Positions 1-10,405 of a stretch of DNA of 64,000 bases are shown here, piece by piece. A program made the translations under genes and the position numbers. The stretch spans positions 868,001-932,000 of the forward strand of contig NZ_CP030850.1 of the NCBI RefSeq assembly GCF_003325355.1, read 5' to 3'. The notes under the pieces are model-generated. The model saw only the letters and a list, made by a program, of their open reading frames with translations, searched no databases and was not told where the DNA came from. The number at the start of each line of letters is the position of its first letter. Positions within the stretch are counted from its first letter, which is position 1. Origin of the DNA: Runella rosea (GTDB taxonomy: Bacteria; Bacteroidota; Bacteroidia; Cytophagales; Spirosomataceae).

Positions 1-1
1 G

Positions 2-241
2 GCCGAAATAGAACATTTGAGTCATTTGTTCGAAAAACTGTTTCTGTCTTACGAAATGGGTATCATGAAACCTCATCATGACATCTACCGGCAGGTTTTA
101 AGCGACGCGGGTATCGAAGCAAACGAAACCCTTTTTCTGGACGACAACCTCGATAACATTCGCGCCGCGGCAGAATGCGGCATTCAAACCATCCACGTTC
201 AAAAACCCACCTCCATCGTGGAATATCTGCGTGATTATTAA
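2..241 (+). CDS. HAD-superfamily phosphatase, C-terminal fragment
   Basis: The gene enters from the left edge, so only about 79 C-terminal residues are present. They read GIMKPHHDIYRQVL, then FLDDNLDN and an AAECGIQ segment. This is the usual end of HAD-IA phosphatases: a motif III lysine followed by P-x-x-x-IY, then the motif IV acidic pair DD that holds Mg2+, then an Asn-rich turn. The pattern resembles YihX-like sugar-phosphate phosphatases, but the nucleophile motif DxD lies outside the window and the substrate cannot be named. The next gene on the same strand starts 33 nt downstream. The fold is clear from the motifs; the exact role is inferred. Confidence 0.85.
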   Translation, partial: AEIEHLSHLFEKLFLSYEMGIMKPHHDIYRQVLSDAGIEANETLFLDDNLDNIRAAAECGIQTIHVQKPTSIVEYLRDY

Positions 242-274
242 TGCGTTGCCCCTTTCCTTTTTTTAATAAGCATT

Positions 275-1432
275 ATGAAAAATCAACGCACTCTATTCCT
301 GCAAATTTCCCTTTTCATTGTTACACTGGCAACGACCTCGTTGTCGGGTGCAGAGTGGATGTTTGGGCGGCCGTTTGATTTGCCTTTTTTCAAAATTGAA
401 AATCCCCTGGGATGGTCTGAATTTTGGCAAGGGTTTCGATTCTCTATTCCATTTCTAGGTATTTTGACCGTGCACGAATTTGGGCATTATTTTGCGGCAA
501 AACGCCACCATGTGCGCGTCACCCTCCCTTATTATATCCCGCTCTGGCTTGGTTTTGGGCAAACCATCGGAACCTTGGGCGCATTTATTCGCATCAAAGA
601 GTTTATTCGCTCCCGGGTAAAATACTTTGACATCGGCATTGCGGGCCCGTTGGCAGGTTTCGTGGTTGCGGTGGGGGTTTTATGGTATGGCTTTGCCACC
701 CTCCCAACGCTGGATTATATTTTCAAAATCCACCCCGAATACCAAAAATTTGGAATGGGTTTTGCCCGCGTGGTGTATGCCAATCAAAACATGACGGGCA
801 ATATCTTATTGGGTGACAACCTACTGTTCTCTTTCTTTAAAAACTACGTAGCTGACCCTACTCGTTTGCCTCCACCGCAAGAAATCATGCACTATCCTCT
901 GATTCTGGCGGGATATTTGGCGTTGTTTTTCACTTCGCTCAACCTCATCCCAATTGGTCAATTAGACGGCGGGCACGTGTTGTACGGACTCATCGGTGGC
1001 AAGAATTTCAAAATTGTTGCTCCAATCCTTTTCTTTGTTTTTATCACGTATGCGGGTCTTGGTTCGTACCGACCCGGCGAATTTGCCATTGCCGATGACG
1101 GCGCTTTTTGGCAAAAAATTGGTTCATTGGGCCTATATATTCTCTTTTTACAAATCTGTTTCAGTCGCATTACCGACGATAACCCACTCACCAGCTGGAT
1201 GCTGGCATTATTGTCGGTCGCCATTCAGTTTGGTACATCTATGCTCTTTCCCACTTGGGAGGGCTACTCAGGATTTTTGGTTTTCGGGTTTTTATTAGGG
1301 CGTATTTTAGGCGTTCATCACCCTCCCACCGAAGATAATCTACCGTTAAATCGTACGCGTCAAATTTTAGGTTGGCTGACTTTACTTATCTTTGTGCTTT
1401 GTTTTAGTCCAAAGCCGTTTGTTATTATGTAA
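275..1432 (+). CDS. Site-2 protease family membrane metalloprotease (M50)
   Basis: This is a 385-residue polytopic membrane protein with the zinc-protease motif HEFGH at residues 67-71 and the second motif NLIPIGQLDGG at about 223-233, whose Asp supplies the third metal ligand. Both sit in hydrophobic segments, as in intramembrane-cleaving site-2 proteases. There is no PDZ domain, which places it with short S2P-like proteins rather than with RseP. The N-terminal hydrophobic segment (about 6-25) could be a membrane anchor. It lies between a HAD phosphatase and an aminotransferase with short gaps, so cotranscription is plausible. The substrate is unknown; cleavage of an anti-sigma factor or another membrane protein is the family expectation, not something visible here. 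Confidence 0.88.
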   Translation: MKNQRTLFLQISLFIVTLATTSLSGAEWMFGRPFDLPFFKIENPLGWSEFWQGFRFSIPFLGILTVHEFGHYFAAKRHHVRVTLPYYIPLWLGFGQTIGTLGAFIRIKEFIRSRVKYFDIGIAGPLAGFVVAVGVLWYGFATLPTLDYIFKIHPEYQKFGMGFARVVYANQNMTGNILLGDNLLFSFFKNYVADPTRLPPPQEIMHYPLILAGYLALFFTSLNLIPIGQLDGGHVLYGLIGGKNFKIVAPILFFVFITYAGLGSYRPGEFAIADDGAFWQKIGSLGLYILFLQICFSRITDDNPLTSWMLALLSVAIQFGTSMLFPTWEGYSGFLVFGFLLGRILGVHHPPTEDNLPLNRTRQILGWLTLLIFVLCFSPKPFVIM

Positions 1433-1479
1433 ATTGGGGCGTATCCAATAATTTAGGTCTACCGTCCAACGTCACATCA

Positions 1480-2637
1480 ATGATTATTTCGCTCGCCCAA
1501 CGCGCTACCCAAGCGCAAGAATATTATTTTTCAGTCAAACTCGCCGAAGTCCGTAAGCTCATTTCGGCGGGGCATGATGTTATTAATATGGGTATCGGCA
1601 ACCCCGATCAATCGCCTTCCGAAGCCACCATCGAAGCCCTTCACCGTTCTGCTTTAGAGGCAGGCAGTCACGGGTATCAATCCTACAAAGGGATTCCAGC
1701 GCTACGTCAGGGCATTGCGCAATGGTACCAAAGAATCTATGACGTTACCTTAGACCCCGAAACCGAGATTTTGCCTTTGATTGGCTCCAAAGAAGGCATC
1801 ACCCACATCAGCATGACGTTTTTAGACGCGGGCGATGAGGTCTTGGTGCCCGAACTTGGCTATCCTGCCTACCGCGCCGTGAGTCAAATGGTGGGCGCAA
1901 ATGTCATCGAATACCCTTTGCTCGAAGACCAAGGCTGGCAGCCCGATTGGGAAATCATGCATTCGCTGGTAGGCCCACAGACCAAACTACTTTGGCTTAA
2001 TTATCCGCACATGCCAACGGGGGCCCCAGCCACCCGTGAATTGTTTGAAAATGCCGTTAGGTTTGCGCACCAACACAAAATTTTACTCTGCCACGACAAT
2101 CCGTACAGTCTGATTCTCAACCAGAAACCTCCCATTAGCCTTCTTTCCACAGAAGGAGCTAAAGAAGTGGCCATTGAGCTCAATTCTATGTCGAAATCGC
2201 ACAACATGGCGGGCTGGCGCGTGGGTTGGTTATCGGGCGCTAAAGCCTACATTGATGCGATATTAACCATCAAAAGCAACGTGGATTCTGGTATGTTTTT
2301 GGGAATTCAACAAGCCGCTGCCGCTGCCCTCCAAAATACCGACCAATGGCATCAGGCCCAAAACGAAATCTACCGTAGCCGTCTGGATGCCGCAAAAGCC
2401 TTTTTGGAAACGCTGCATTGTACCTATGACGAAAGCCAAGAAGGGATGTTTTTGTGGGCAAAATTACCCGAAACTATCGCTTCGGCCGAACAATTAGTGG
2501 ATGAATTGTTATACCAAAAATACATTTTTATTGCACCAGGCTTTATTTTCGGTCCAAAAGGTCAACGCTACATACGCCTATCGTTATGCATGTCGGCCGA
2601 ACGGATTTGGCAGGCAGTTCAGCGCCTTAAAGCATAA
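1480..2637 (+). CDS. PLP-dependent class I/II aminotransferase
   Basis: This is a 385-residue fold-type I aminotransferase. Landmarks are INMGIGNPDQSP near residue 36, the substrate and cofactor loop YPHMPTGAPA near 175, CHDNPYS near 204, and the Schiff-base lysine K239 in SMSKSHNMAGWR. A conserved arginine region, RYIRLSL, occurs near the C-terminus. The overall pattern resembles the aspartate/LL-diaminopimelate (DapL/DapC-like) and methionine aminotransferase branch, but the substrate cannot be decided from motifs. The stop codon overlaps by 11 bp the end of the convergent gene on the minus strand. It follows the site-2 protease gene after 47 nt. Confidence 0.88.
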   Translation: MIISLAQRATQAQEYYFSVKLAEVRKLISAGHDVINMGIGNPDQSPSEATIEALHRSALEAGSHGYQSYKGIPALRQGIAQWYQRIYDVTLDPETEILPLIGSKEGITHISMTFLDAGDEVLVPELGYPAYRAVSQMVGANVIEYPLLEDQGWQPDWEIMHSLVGPQTKLLWLNYPHMPTGAPATRELFENAVRFAHQHKILLCHDNPYSLILNQKPPISLLSTEGAKEVAIELNSMSKSHNMAGWRVGWLSGAKAYIDAILTIKSNVDSGMFLGIQQAAAAALQNTDQWHQAQNEIYRSRLDAAKAFLETLHCTYDESQEGMFLWAKLPETIASAEQLVDELLYQKYIFIAPGFIFGPKGQRYIRLSLCMSAERIWQAVQRLKA

Positions 2638-3280
2638 CCACCTCGGTTTGTTCCCCTTTTTCAAACGGGAATTGCCGTAATATTCGTTCTTCTTCCAGCG
2701 CGTTGAAGAACTCGAATAGGCGTAGCCAGCTTTCGGTGCTGTTGTCTAATCCGTTGCGGGTTCTAAATAAATCAAGTTGATTGCGCCAACGGACCGTTTT
2801 TTGATGAAATGATTTCCTGAGAAACTCCTCCATCGTAGACTGATAGAGTCCGTTGTGGACGTAGTAACGATAGACGTTGTGATCCATTCTTTCTTGAGGA
2901 AAATAGTTATAAAATTGTCGACCGCGATTGCTTTTGCTGTACTTAATGCACCTCAGCACTTCGAGCGGTCCATCAAAAACCACCTCTACAATCTCCACCC
3001 GTTTACTATCAGGCAATACACTCGTTTTGAAGCGGCGGTTAAAATTCTGACGATTATCCCAAAAAATAAATGATTCAACTTGTGAAACGTTAAACGCCTT
3101 TAGGGTACCGTTGGTCATTTTTAAAGAGACCACCTCGACATCGGCCGCAAATATTATCTCTCCTTCCAAGTACTCTCCGCTGGCCAATACGACCTGTCCT
3201 TTGTACCAAGGTTCTTTCAATTGGGCGTGTGTAGACAATACCATCCACCCCAAGCCCAAGCTTAGTAGAAATTTTTTCAT
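2627..3280 (-). CDS. Secreted protein of unknown function
   Basis: This encodes 217 residues with a Sec signal peptide (KKFLLSLGLGWMVLSTHAQ, cleavage after about residue 20). The mature part starts with a KGQVVLASGEYLEGEI segment and is rich in beta-strand-like stretches and aromatic residues. I recognise no domain. Its tail overlaps the convergent aminotransferase gene by 11 bp. A Bacteroidota-type promoter lies about 95 nt upstream. It is probably periplasmic. The signal peptide and codon pattern support a real gene; the function is unknown. Confidence 0.75.
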   Translation of the reverse strand: MKKFLLSLGLGWMVLSTHAQLKEPWYKGQVVLASGEYLEGEIIFAADVEVVSLKMTNGTLKAFNVSQVESFIFWDNRQNFNRRFKTSVLPDSKRVEIVEVVFDGPLEVLRCIKYSKSNRGRQFYNYFPQERMDHNVYRYYVHNGLYQSTMEEFLRKSFHQKTVRWRNQLDLFRTRNGLDNSTESWLRLFEFFNALEEERILRQFPFEKGEQTEVVML

Positions 3281-5065
<1,785 letters not shown>

Positions 5066-5077
5066 TTTTCAACATCG

Positions 5078-5117
5078 GAAAGGGTGAATTCCGCAAGAAT
5101 TCACCCTTTCTTTATTT
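5078..5117 (+). terminator. Intrinsic terminator of eno
   Basis: A perfect 14-bp inverted repeat, GAAAGGGTGAATTC at 5078-5091 and its complement at 5097-5110, has a 5-nt loop and is followed by TTTATTT. It starts 12 nt after the eno stop codon. Confidence 0.9.
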
Positions 5118-5131
5118 CCCCTTTGCCAAAC

Positions 5132-5446
5132 ATGAATTTTTTGTCACGCTTCCGCTTTCTCAAAAATTTTTACCTCGGCGGTGCCGTAGGTTTGTTCATT
5201 TGGCTACTTTTTTTTGAAATGAACAGCATTCCCGAACAAATCAAAAATTGGTGGAAATTACATAAGTTGGAAGACCAAAAAGAGTATTATGTGGAGCAGA
5301 TTGAATTATTGAAAAAAGAACAGGCCACCACGCTGGGCAATGATAAACTCATGGAAAAATATGCCCGTGAAAAGTACTTCATGAAAAAAGACAGCGAAGA
5401 TGTGTTTGTGCTTGTGGATGAAAAAGGGGAACCTTTTGAGAAGTAA
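5132..5446 (+). CDS. FtsB/DivIC-like septum formation initiator protein
   Basis: This encodes 104 residues from the ATG at 5132: a short basic N-terminus, one membrane segment (about 11-28, FYLGGAVGLFIWLLFF), a charged coiled-coil-like stretch (DQKEYYVEQIELLKKEQ), and a conserved-type end, MEKYAREKYFMKKDSEDVF. This layout is that of FtsB/DivIC, bitopic proteins that join the divisome with FtsL and FtsQ. An upstream in-frame GTG at 5084 is rejected because it lies inside the eno terminator stem. The position directly after eno supports the assignment. Confidence 0.85.
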   Translation: MNFLSRFRFLKNFYLGGAVGLFIWLLFFEMNSIPEQIKNWWKLHKLEDQKEYYVEQIELLKKEQATTLGNDKLMEKYAREKYFMKKDSEDVFVLVDEKGEPFEK

Positions 5447-5540
5447 CAAATAAGGAGTGAGAAAACCGTAGGAAACAGCAAGTAGCATTTACATTTTTCA
5501 CTACTCTATACTCACTACTCTGTACTGACTCCTACCTCTT

Positions 5541-6032
5541 ATGATTAATGTTTTATTCGTTTGCCTCGGCAACATTTGCCGTTCTCCGCTTGCCGAAGGT
5601 GTATTCAGAGCATTAGTAGCTCAACAGGGCCTTACCGACAAAATCAACTGCGATTCGGCAGGTACCCACGGCTACCACATCGGCGCCCTCCCCGACCGCC
5701 GCGCCCGACGTGTAGCGGCCGACTATGGAATTCAGCTCACTCATGCTGCCCGTAAGTTGTCCAGCGATGATTTTGCCAATTTTGACTACATCGTGGCCAT
5801 GGACGAATCCAACCTCGAACATATCCAAACCCAAAGCTATCGTTCAACGGGTTTCTATCCCGAAGAAGGCCGCATTTTTACTTACCGCAATTTTGACCAG
5901 CAGGCCGATGAAAGTGGCGTGCCTGACCCTTATTACGAAGACATTGCCGCGTTTGAAAATGTCTATCAAATCGTAACCCGCTGCGGAGAGCAATTTTTGG
6001 AGTACTTGATCAAAGAACATAAATTAGCCTAA
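5541..6032 (+). CDS. Low-molecular-weight protein-tyrosine phosphatase
   Basis: This is a 163-residue cytoplasmic phosphatase. The P-loop is CLGNICRS with nucleophile C8 and R14 (C-x5-R), and the general acid is D129 in VPDPYYED. Length and layout are standard for the LMW-PTP family, which dephosphorylates phosphotyrosine on bacterial proteins. The partner kinase is not in view. The gpmI gene begins 17 nt after the stop codon, so the two may be cotranscribed. Confidence 0.95.
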   Translation: MINVLFVCLGNICRSPLAEGVFRALVAQQGLTDKINCDSAGTHGYHIGALPDRRARRVAADYGIQLTHAARKLSSDDFANFDYIVAMDESNLEHIQTQSYRSTGFYPEEGRIFTYRNFDQQADESGVPDPYYEDIAAFENVYQIVTRCGEQFLEYLIKEHKLA

Positions 6033-6049
6033 AATTATAACCCACGACA

Positions 6050-7588
6050 ATGAGTCAAAAAGTCATTTTAATCATCATGGACGGTTGGGGCATCGCTAAA
6101 AACGGTGAAGAAAACCGCTCCGCCGTCATCGCGGCAAATACGCCTTTTTATGACCGCATTTTGGAGCAATATCCTCATAGCAAACTGGAAGCCAGCGGAT
6201 TAGCAGTAGGCTTACCCGATGGGCAAATGGGCAACTCGGAAGTAGGCCACACCAACCTTGGCGCGGGGCGCGTGGTATACCAAGATCTGGTCAAAATCAA
6301 TTTGGCCGTAGAAACGGGCACCTTGGCCCAAGAGCCCACGTTGGTTGAAGCGTTTACGTATGCCAAAAATAGCGGCAAAAAAGTGCATTTTATCGGTCTG
6401 GTGTCTGATGGTGGCGTTCACTCGCACATCAACCACCTGAAAGGGCTGTGTACTACCGCACAAAATTTCGGGCTGAGCGATGTCTACGTTCACGCGTTTA
6501 CCGATGGACGTGATTGCGACCCCAAAAGCGGTCTTGGATTTTTGACTGATTTAGAACAACATTTGGCTAAAACAACGGGAAAAATCGCCAGCGTTACGGG
6601 TCGTTTTTACGCCATGGATCGGGATAAACGCTGGGAACGTGTCGCAAAAGCCTATAATGCAATGGTAAAAGGAGTCGGCAGTGCACAATGTACCGCTGAC
6701 CATGTTTTGACATCCGTACACGAAGCCTACGATGCAGGTGTGACCGACGAATTTATCGAGCCCATCGTAGTCGTAAAAGAAGACGGCTCTCCCGTGGCGA
6801 CCATTGACGAAGGCGATGTTGTGCTATGTTTTAATTTCCGTACCGACCGTGGACGTGAAATTACGGAAATGTTGACCCAACAAGATTTTCCAGAGCAGGG
6901 CACCCAAAAGCTGAATCTATATTACCTGACATTAACCAACTACGACGACGCATTTGTGGGGGTAAAGGTCATCTATGATAAAGACAACTTGGAGAATACC
7001 CTCGGAGAAGTCGTTGCAAAAGCAGGAAAAACGCAGATTCGCATTGCCGAAACTGAAAAATACCCACACGTTACGTTTTTCTTTTCAGGAGGCCGAGAAT
7101 TGCCTTTTGATGGCGAAAAACGGCTTTTATGCCCGTCGCCGAAAGATGTAAAAACCTACGATTTAAAGCCAGAAATGGCAGCTTTTGACATCCGTGACGC
7201 CATTATTCCCGAAATTGAAGCCGAAACTGCCGATTTTATTTGCCTCAACTTTGCCAACCCCGACATGGTGGGTCATACGGGCGTTTTTGAAGCGGTGGTC
7301 AAAGCTTGCGAAACCGTTGATCAATGCACTGAGGCCGTTGCGACGGCTGGAATGGCCCACGGATACACGTCAATCATCATTGCTGACCACGGTAACTCAG
7401 ATTATATGCGCAATGACGACGGAACCCCCAACACCGCACACAGTACCAATTTGGTTCCCTGCGTTTTTGTCGGGAATGAATACAAAGGCCAACCCAAAGA
7501 TGGCAAACTGGCCGATATTGCCCCGACCATTTTGGCATTGATGGAAGTTCCTCAACCAGCCGAAATGACGGGAGTAAGTTTGTTGTAA
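6050..7588 (+). CDS. gpmI: 2,3-bisphosphoglycerate-independent phosphoglycerate mutase
   Basis: This interconverts 3- and 2-phosphoglycerate without 2,3-bisphosphoglycerate, using two Mn2+ ions. The 512-residue length fits the family. The N-terminus MDGWGIAKNGEENRS gives the metal ligand D11; the phospho-acceptor serine is S63 in QMGNSEVGH; FTDGRDCDPKSG and SVTGRFYAMDRD are the mutase substrate loops; and the phosphatase-like domain ends with NPDMVGHTG and IADHGN. It lies 17 nt downstream of the tyrosine phosphatase gene and ends just before a strong terminator. Confidence 0.98.
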   Translation: MSQKVILIIMDGWGIAKNGEENRSAVIAANTPFYDRILEQYPHSKLEASGLAVGLPDGQMGNSEVGHTNLGAGRVVYQDLVKINLAVETGTLAQEPTLVEAFTYAKNSGKKVHFIGLVSDGGVHSHINHLKGLCTTAQNFGLSDVYVHAFTDGRDCDPKSGLGFLTDLEQHLAKTTGKIASVTGRFYAMDRDKRWERVAKAYNAMVKGVGSAQCTADHVLTSVHEAYDAGVTDEFIEPIVVVKEDGSPVATIDEGDVVLCFNFRTDRGREITEMLTQQDFPEQGTQKLNLYYLTLTNYDDAFVGVKVIYDKDNLENTLGEVVAKAGKTQIRIAETEKYPHVTFFFSGGRELPFDGEKRLLCPSPKDVKTYDLKPEMAAFDIRDAIIPEIEAETADFICLNFANPDMVGHTGVFEAVVKACETVDQCTEAVATAGMAHGYTSIIIADHGNSDYMRNDDGTPNTAHSTNLVPCVFVGNEYKGQPKDGKLADIAPTILALMEVPQPAEMTGVSLL

Positions 7589-7620
7589 TTCCCTCCGTAT
7601 TTTCGAAAGAACTTTTTACG

Positions 7621-7654
7621 TGCTTCTTGGGTTAATTCCAAGAAGCATTTTTTT
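7621..7654 (+). terminator. Intrinsic terminator after gpmI
   Basis: A perfect 10-bp stem, TGCTTCTTGG (7621-7630) with CCAAGAAGCA (7638-7647), has a 7-nt loop and is followed by seven T residues (7648-7654). The next start codon comes only 2 nt later. Confidence 0.92.
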
Positions 7655-7656
7655 GT

Positions 7657-8220
7657 ATGAAGCACGTACTTTTATTTATTTTAAGCCTACTATTATTTAC
7701 CAACTGCACCAACCCCACGGATACTGCAGTGGTTCAAAATTACTTTGACCTCAAAGGATTTATTGAAAACCAAATCGCCGAATTGAATAAACGTAAGCCT
7801 TTGGTAAACAAAGAAATGGCTTTGGATGATAAACAGGAGCATAAGCAAACCAACGAAATTGATTGGCGGCAAGAATTGGAATTATTTATCCAAGCCGACC
7901 TTAATAAACAGGCGTACCAACTTATTTATACCATCTCCCAACCAAGCCCGTCAACTTACCTCTACACTTTAAAAAGTGGCGAGACACTTCCCGTAAAATC
8001 ATTGAAAATTGTGTTGGACGAAGTCTCTAAACAGCCTAAGCTAGTTGAGGCTTTATTACAGGAAGAAAACAGATTGTACGACTCAGAAAAGAAACTGCAA
8101 TTAACCTGTACGATGAGGCCCGAAGGCGTTTGGCTCATCAAAACCTACGAAATCAACGGATTTCAGCATTTAACCATCACCGATAAAAAGACTTTTTCGG
8201 TAAAAGGGACGATAAACTAA
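7657..8220 (+). CDS. Putative lipoprotein, unknown function
   Basis: This encodes 187 residues. The N-terminus MKHVLLFILSLLLFTNC is a lipoprotein signal peptide with a lipobox ending at C17. The mature part is polar and Lys/Glu-rich and contains predicted helices (IENQIAELNKRKPLVNKEMA) before beta-like segments. No domain is recognised. The start codon is fixed by the signal peptide, yet it sits 2 nt after the T-tract of the gpmI terminator, so either a promoter inside gpmI feeds a transcript that passes the hairpin, or read-through is needed. The end is 19 nt from the convergent acyltransferase gene. Confidence 0.8.
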   Translation: MKHVLLFILSLLLFTNCTNPTDTAVVQNYFDLKGFIENQIAELNKRKPLVNKEMALDDKQEHKQTNEIDWRQELELFIQADLNKQAYQLIYTISQPSPSTYLYTLKSGETLPVKSLKIVLDEVSKQPKLVEALLQEENRLYDSEKKLQLTCTMRPEGVWLIKTYEINGFQHLTITDKKTFSVKGTIN

Positions 8221-8239
8221 ATGATTTCGTCCCTAGAGA

Positions 8240-9064
8240 CTACTCTTCTTTCTTCATCCAAATCATTTTTTCGGGAATATCCTGTTCGATTTCTTTACGC
8301 ACCCATTCCACAATTTCTTCCACGCTCATCGAATCGTCGAACTTAATCGGTGCTTTGAAACGTATGCTCAACGTCGTATTTCTTTTTTTAAAACGAAGTC
8401 CTTTTTTATCAAACGCGCGACGAAACCCATTGATAACCACTGGTACCACAATCGGTTGATTTTCCAACACCAAATGGCCCGTTCCTTTACGAATGGGCGC
8501 GTACGGGCTCGTCGTTCCCTGCGGGAAGCTCACAACCCACCCGTGGTCCAGCGCCTGTGAAACCTTATTGGCGGCCGATGTGTCACGCTCCCGCTTCACG
8601 TTTTGGCCTTCAGCCCGCCACGAGCGTTCAACGGTCAGCGCTCCTCCCAAGCCAAACAGCTTAGGCACAATTCCAGCTTTCATGGTTTCGCTCGCCGCCA
8701 CGTAATAGCTCCGCGCCCGGGGCGCCAACAAATACAACGGAGGCACAATGGTACTCTTAAAACCCCATTTTACGCTTGAAAAAATGTGGTAAAACGAAAT
8801 CACATCCGCAAAATAAGTTTGATGATTGGACAAAAAAAGCACCCCGTTTTCAGGAAGGTCTTCGAGGTGTTCAATCCCTTCTATTTTGGTTTTATTCACG
8901 ACCGTAAAACGCCAATACGTAAACCAGCCGATAACGGAAATCATTATTCGTTTGATAAACAGAGAATTACCAAAGGGGTCGCGTTCCAGAAGGCCTAAGA
9001 AATCGAGCCAAGCGAGCCATTTAGGGAGATAACTAAACCGAGTAAGGGGTCGGTTGGAGGTCAT
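8240..9064 (-). CDS. PlsC-type lysophospholipid acyltransferase
   Basis: This is a 274-residue member of the glycerolipid acyltransferase family, which moves acyl groups onto lysophosphatidic acid or related acceptors at the membrane. The acceptor motif reads SNHQTYFAD (N80-D87). The second block is FPQGTTS at 180-186, in place of the usual FPEGTRS. The spacing between His81 and Asp87 is H-x5-D, one residue longer than the textbook H-x4-D. A membrane-associating segment is likely near residues 38-52. Acceptor specificity cannot be inferred; it could be PlsC itself or an ornithine-lipid or acyl-carrier-linked homologue. Confidence 0.85.
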   Translation of the reverse strand: MTSNRPLTRFSYLPKWLAWLDFLGLLERDPFGNSLFIKRIMISVIGWFTYWRFTVVNKTKIEGIEHLEDLPENGVLFLSNHQTYFADVISFYHIFSSVKWGFKSTIVPPLYLLAPRARSYYVAASETMKAGIVPKLFGLGGALTVERSWRAEGQNVKRERDTSAANKVSQALDHGWVVSFPQGTTSPYAPIRKGTGHLVLENQPIVVPVVINGFRRAFDKKGLRFKKRNTTLSIRFKAPIKFDDSMSVEEIVEWVRKEIEQDIPEKMIWMKKEE

Positions 9065-9202
9065 AGAGTGCGGGGTTGGAATACTATCAACTACGTAAAA
9101 GTAATAGAACCCCGTAAATTTGCAAGTAAAAGCCCATTTTGAGTATCGATTGCCGAAGAATAATTTTCAAAAAGAACTGAAAATCAACCTTCGGCAATAC
9201 TG

Positions 9203-9976
9203 CTACGCCAATTCAGCAATAGCATGTTTGACCAAAAAACGGTCAAGCAACTCGTTAAAGCGCTCAGGATGTTCCATCATGGGCGCGTGGCAACATTTAT
9301 CGATGAAGTATAATTCAGAATTGGAAATCAAGCGGTTGAATTCATGACCGACGTGAGGCGGCGTAATGGTATCATTCAGTCCCCAAACCAATAAGGTCGG
9401 CGCTTCGATTTTGTGTAATTCTTTTGCGACATTGTTACGCTGTGCCGACTTGGCAATTCCTACAATGCTCATACATTTCGGAATACTGGACGTTGTCTCA
9501 AATACCTCGTCAATCAGCTCTTTGGTGGCCACTTTTGGGTCGTAGAAAGTATACGCAACGCGTTCAGAAATGTACTCATAACTGCCGCGCTTGGGATACG
9601 AACCACCCATGCCATTTTCGAACAGACCTGAGCTACCCGTCAATACCAATCGTCTGACCTGCTCTGGATGCGTAAGTGTGTACAAAATGGCAATATGCCC
9701 TCCCAACGAATTTCCGATGAGGGTCATGTCTTTCAATTCCTGCGAAGCCACAAATCCTTCCGTAAAAGTCACCAATGCCTCCAGACCCGCTTCACGAGGG
9801 CTCATTTCATAAATGGGCAGCATCGGAATGATGATGCGATAATCTTTTTTGAAATAATTAATAACGCCGTCCCAATTGCTTAATGCACCAAACAAACCAT
9901 GCAGCAGCAACAGCACCTCTCCCTGCCCTTCGTCTATGTAGCGATAGCCATTAGATTCTTTTATCAAGTAGCTCAT
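9203..9976 (-). CDS. Alpha/beta hydrolase
   Basis: This encodes 257 residues from the ATG at 9976. The oxyanion loop is LLLLHGLFGALSNW, the nucleophile elbow is GNSLGG (Ser90), the acid is in WGLNDTITPP, and the catalytic His is in KCCHAPMMEHPE, where hydrolases of the esterase/BioH-like group have it. A longer reading frame to 10057 was not used: a perfect -7 promoter element lies at 10059-10066, so the longer start would fall at or upstream of the transcription start. The substrate is unknown. Confidence 0.88.
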   Translation of the reverse strand: MSYLIKESNGYRYIDEGQGEVLLLLHGLFGALSNWDGVINYFKKDYRIIIPMLPIYEMSPREAGLEALVTFTEGFVASQELKDMTLIGNSLGGHIAILYTLTHPEQVRRLVLTGSSGLFENGMGGSYPKRGSYEYISERVAYTFYDPKVATKELIDEVFETTSSIPKCMSIVGIAKSAQRNNVAKELHKIEAPTLLVWGLNDTITPPHVGHEFNRLISNSELYFIDKCCHAPMMEHPERFNELLDRFLVKHAIAELA

Positions 9977-10058
9977 AATCAAGGAATAAGTTTCAAAAAT
10001 ATGGGATAAATCAAAGGGGAAATTAAAGTTTTCTATTGTTTTCCCGACGATGTACACA

Positions 10059-10066
10059 CAAATATA
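10059..10066 (-). promoter_or_regulatory. -7 promoter element for the alpha/beta hydrolase
   Basis: The minus strand reads TATATTTG, an exact TAnnTTTG match. The predicted leader to the start at 9976 is about 75 nt. I see no well-spaced -33 TTG. Confidence 0.4.
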
Positions 10067-10350
10067 GTTAATTAAAAATCAACCTTTTTATGATATTTTC
10101 GTTAAACAGGAAATAATACCACACTTTCTAAACGAAAGTCAAATTTTACAACTATTTGTGTATAAAGCTTTTAATGCAAATATTATATCAGTATGCAAAC
10201 ATACTAAAATTGTACTTTTTTGATTCCATAATCTCAAAAAATATTTTCATCAACTTAACTTAATGAAACATAGGTTATTTTGAAGACTGATGGAATTCCG
10301 TTTAACGGTTATCTCCGAAAAGTACACATCTTAGAATTCTGCTTTTAAAA

Positions 10351-10382
10351 TAAAAAAGTGGCGGTGATGCCACCGCCACTTC
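10351..10382 (-). terminator. Intrinsic terminator of the YcxB-like gene
   Basis: An 11-bp GC-rich stem (GTGGCGGTG core, 10358-10366, with its complement 10371-10379) has a 4-nt loop. On the minus strand it is followed by TTTTTTATTTT. It lies 24 nt after the stop codon at 10406. Confidence 0.9.
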
Positions 10383-10405
10383 AGAATCGTAAAACGAAAT
10401 AAAAG

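Larger units (their letters stand above)
9977..10405. other. Intergenic region with promoter and terminator
   Basis: The stretch between the alpha/beta hydrolase start and the YcxB-like stop codon is AT-rich. It carries the hydrolase promoter at its left end and the YcxB-like gene's terminator at its right end. The central 250 bp show no convincing reading frame or conserved structure. Confidence 0.5.

Noticed and set aside
5500-5533. Imperfect CTACTCT-type tandem repeat before the tyrosine phosphatase gene
   Set aside because: It has only two or three short degenerate units, too few for a CRISPR or a defined regulatory repeat.
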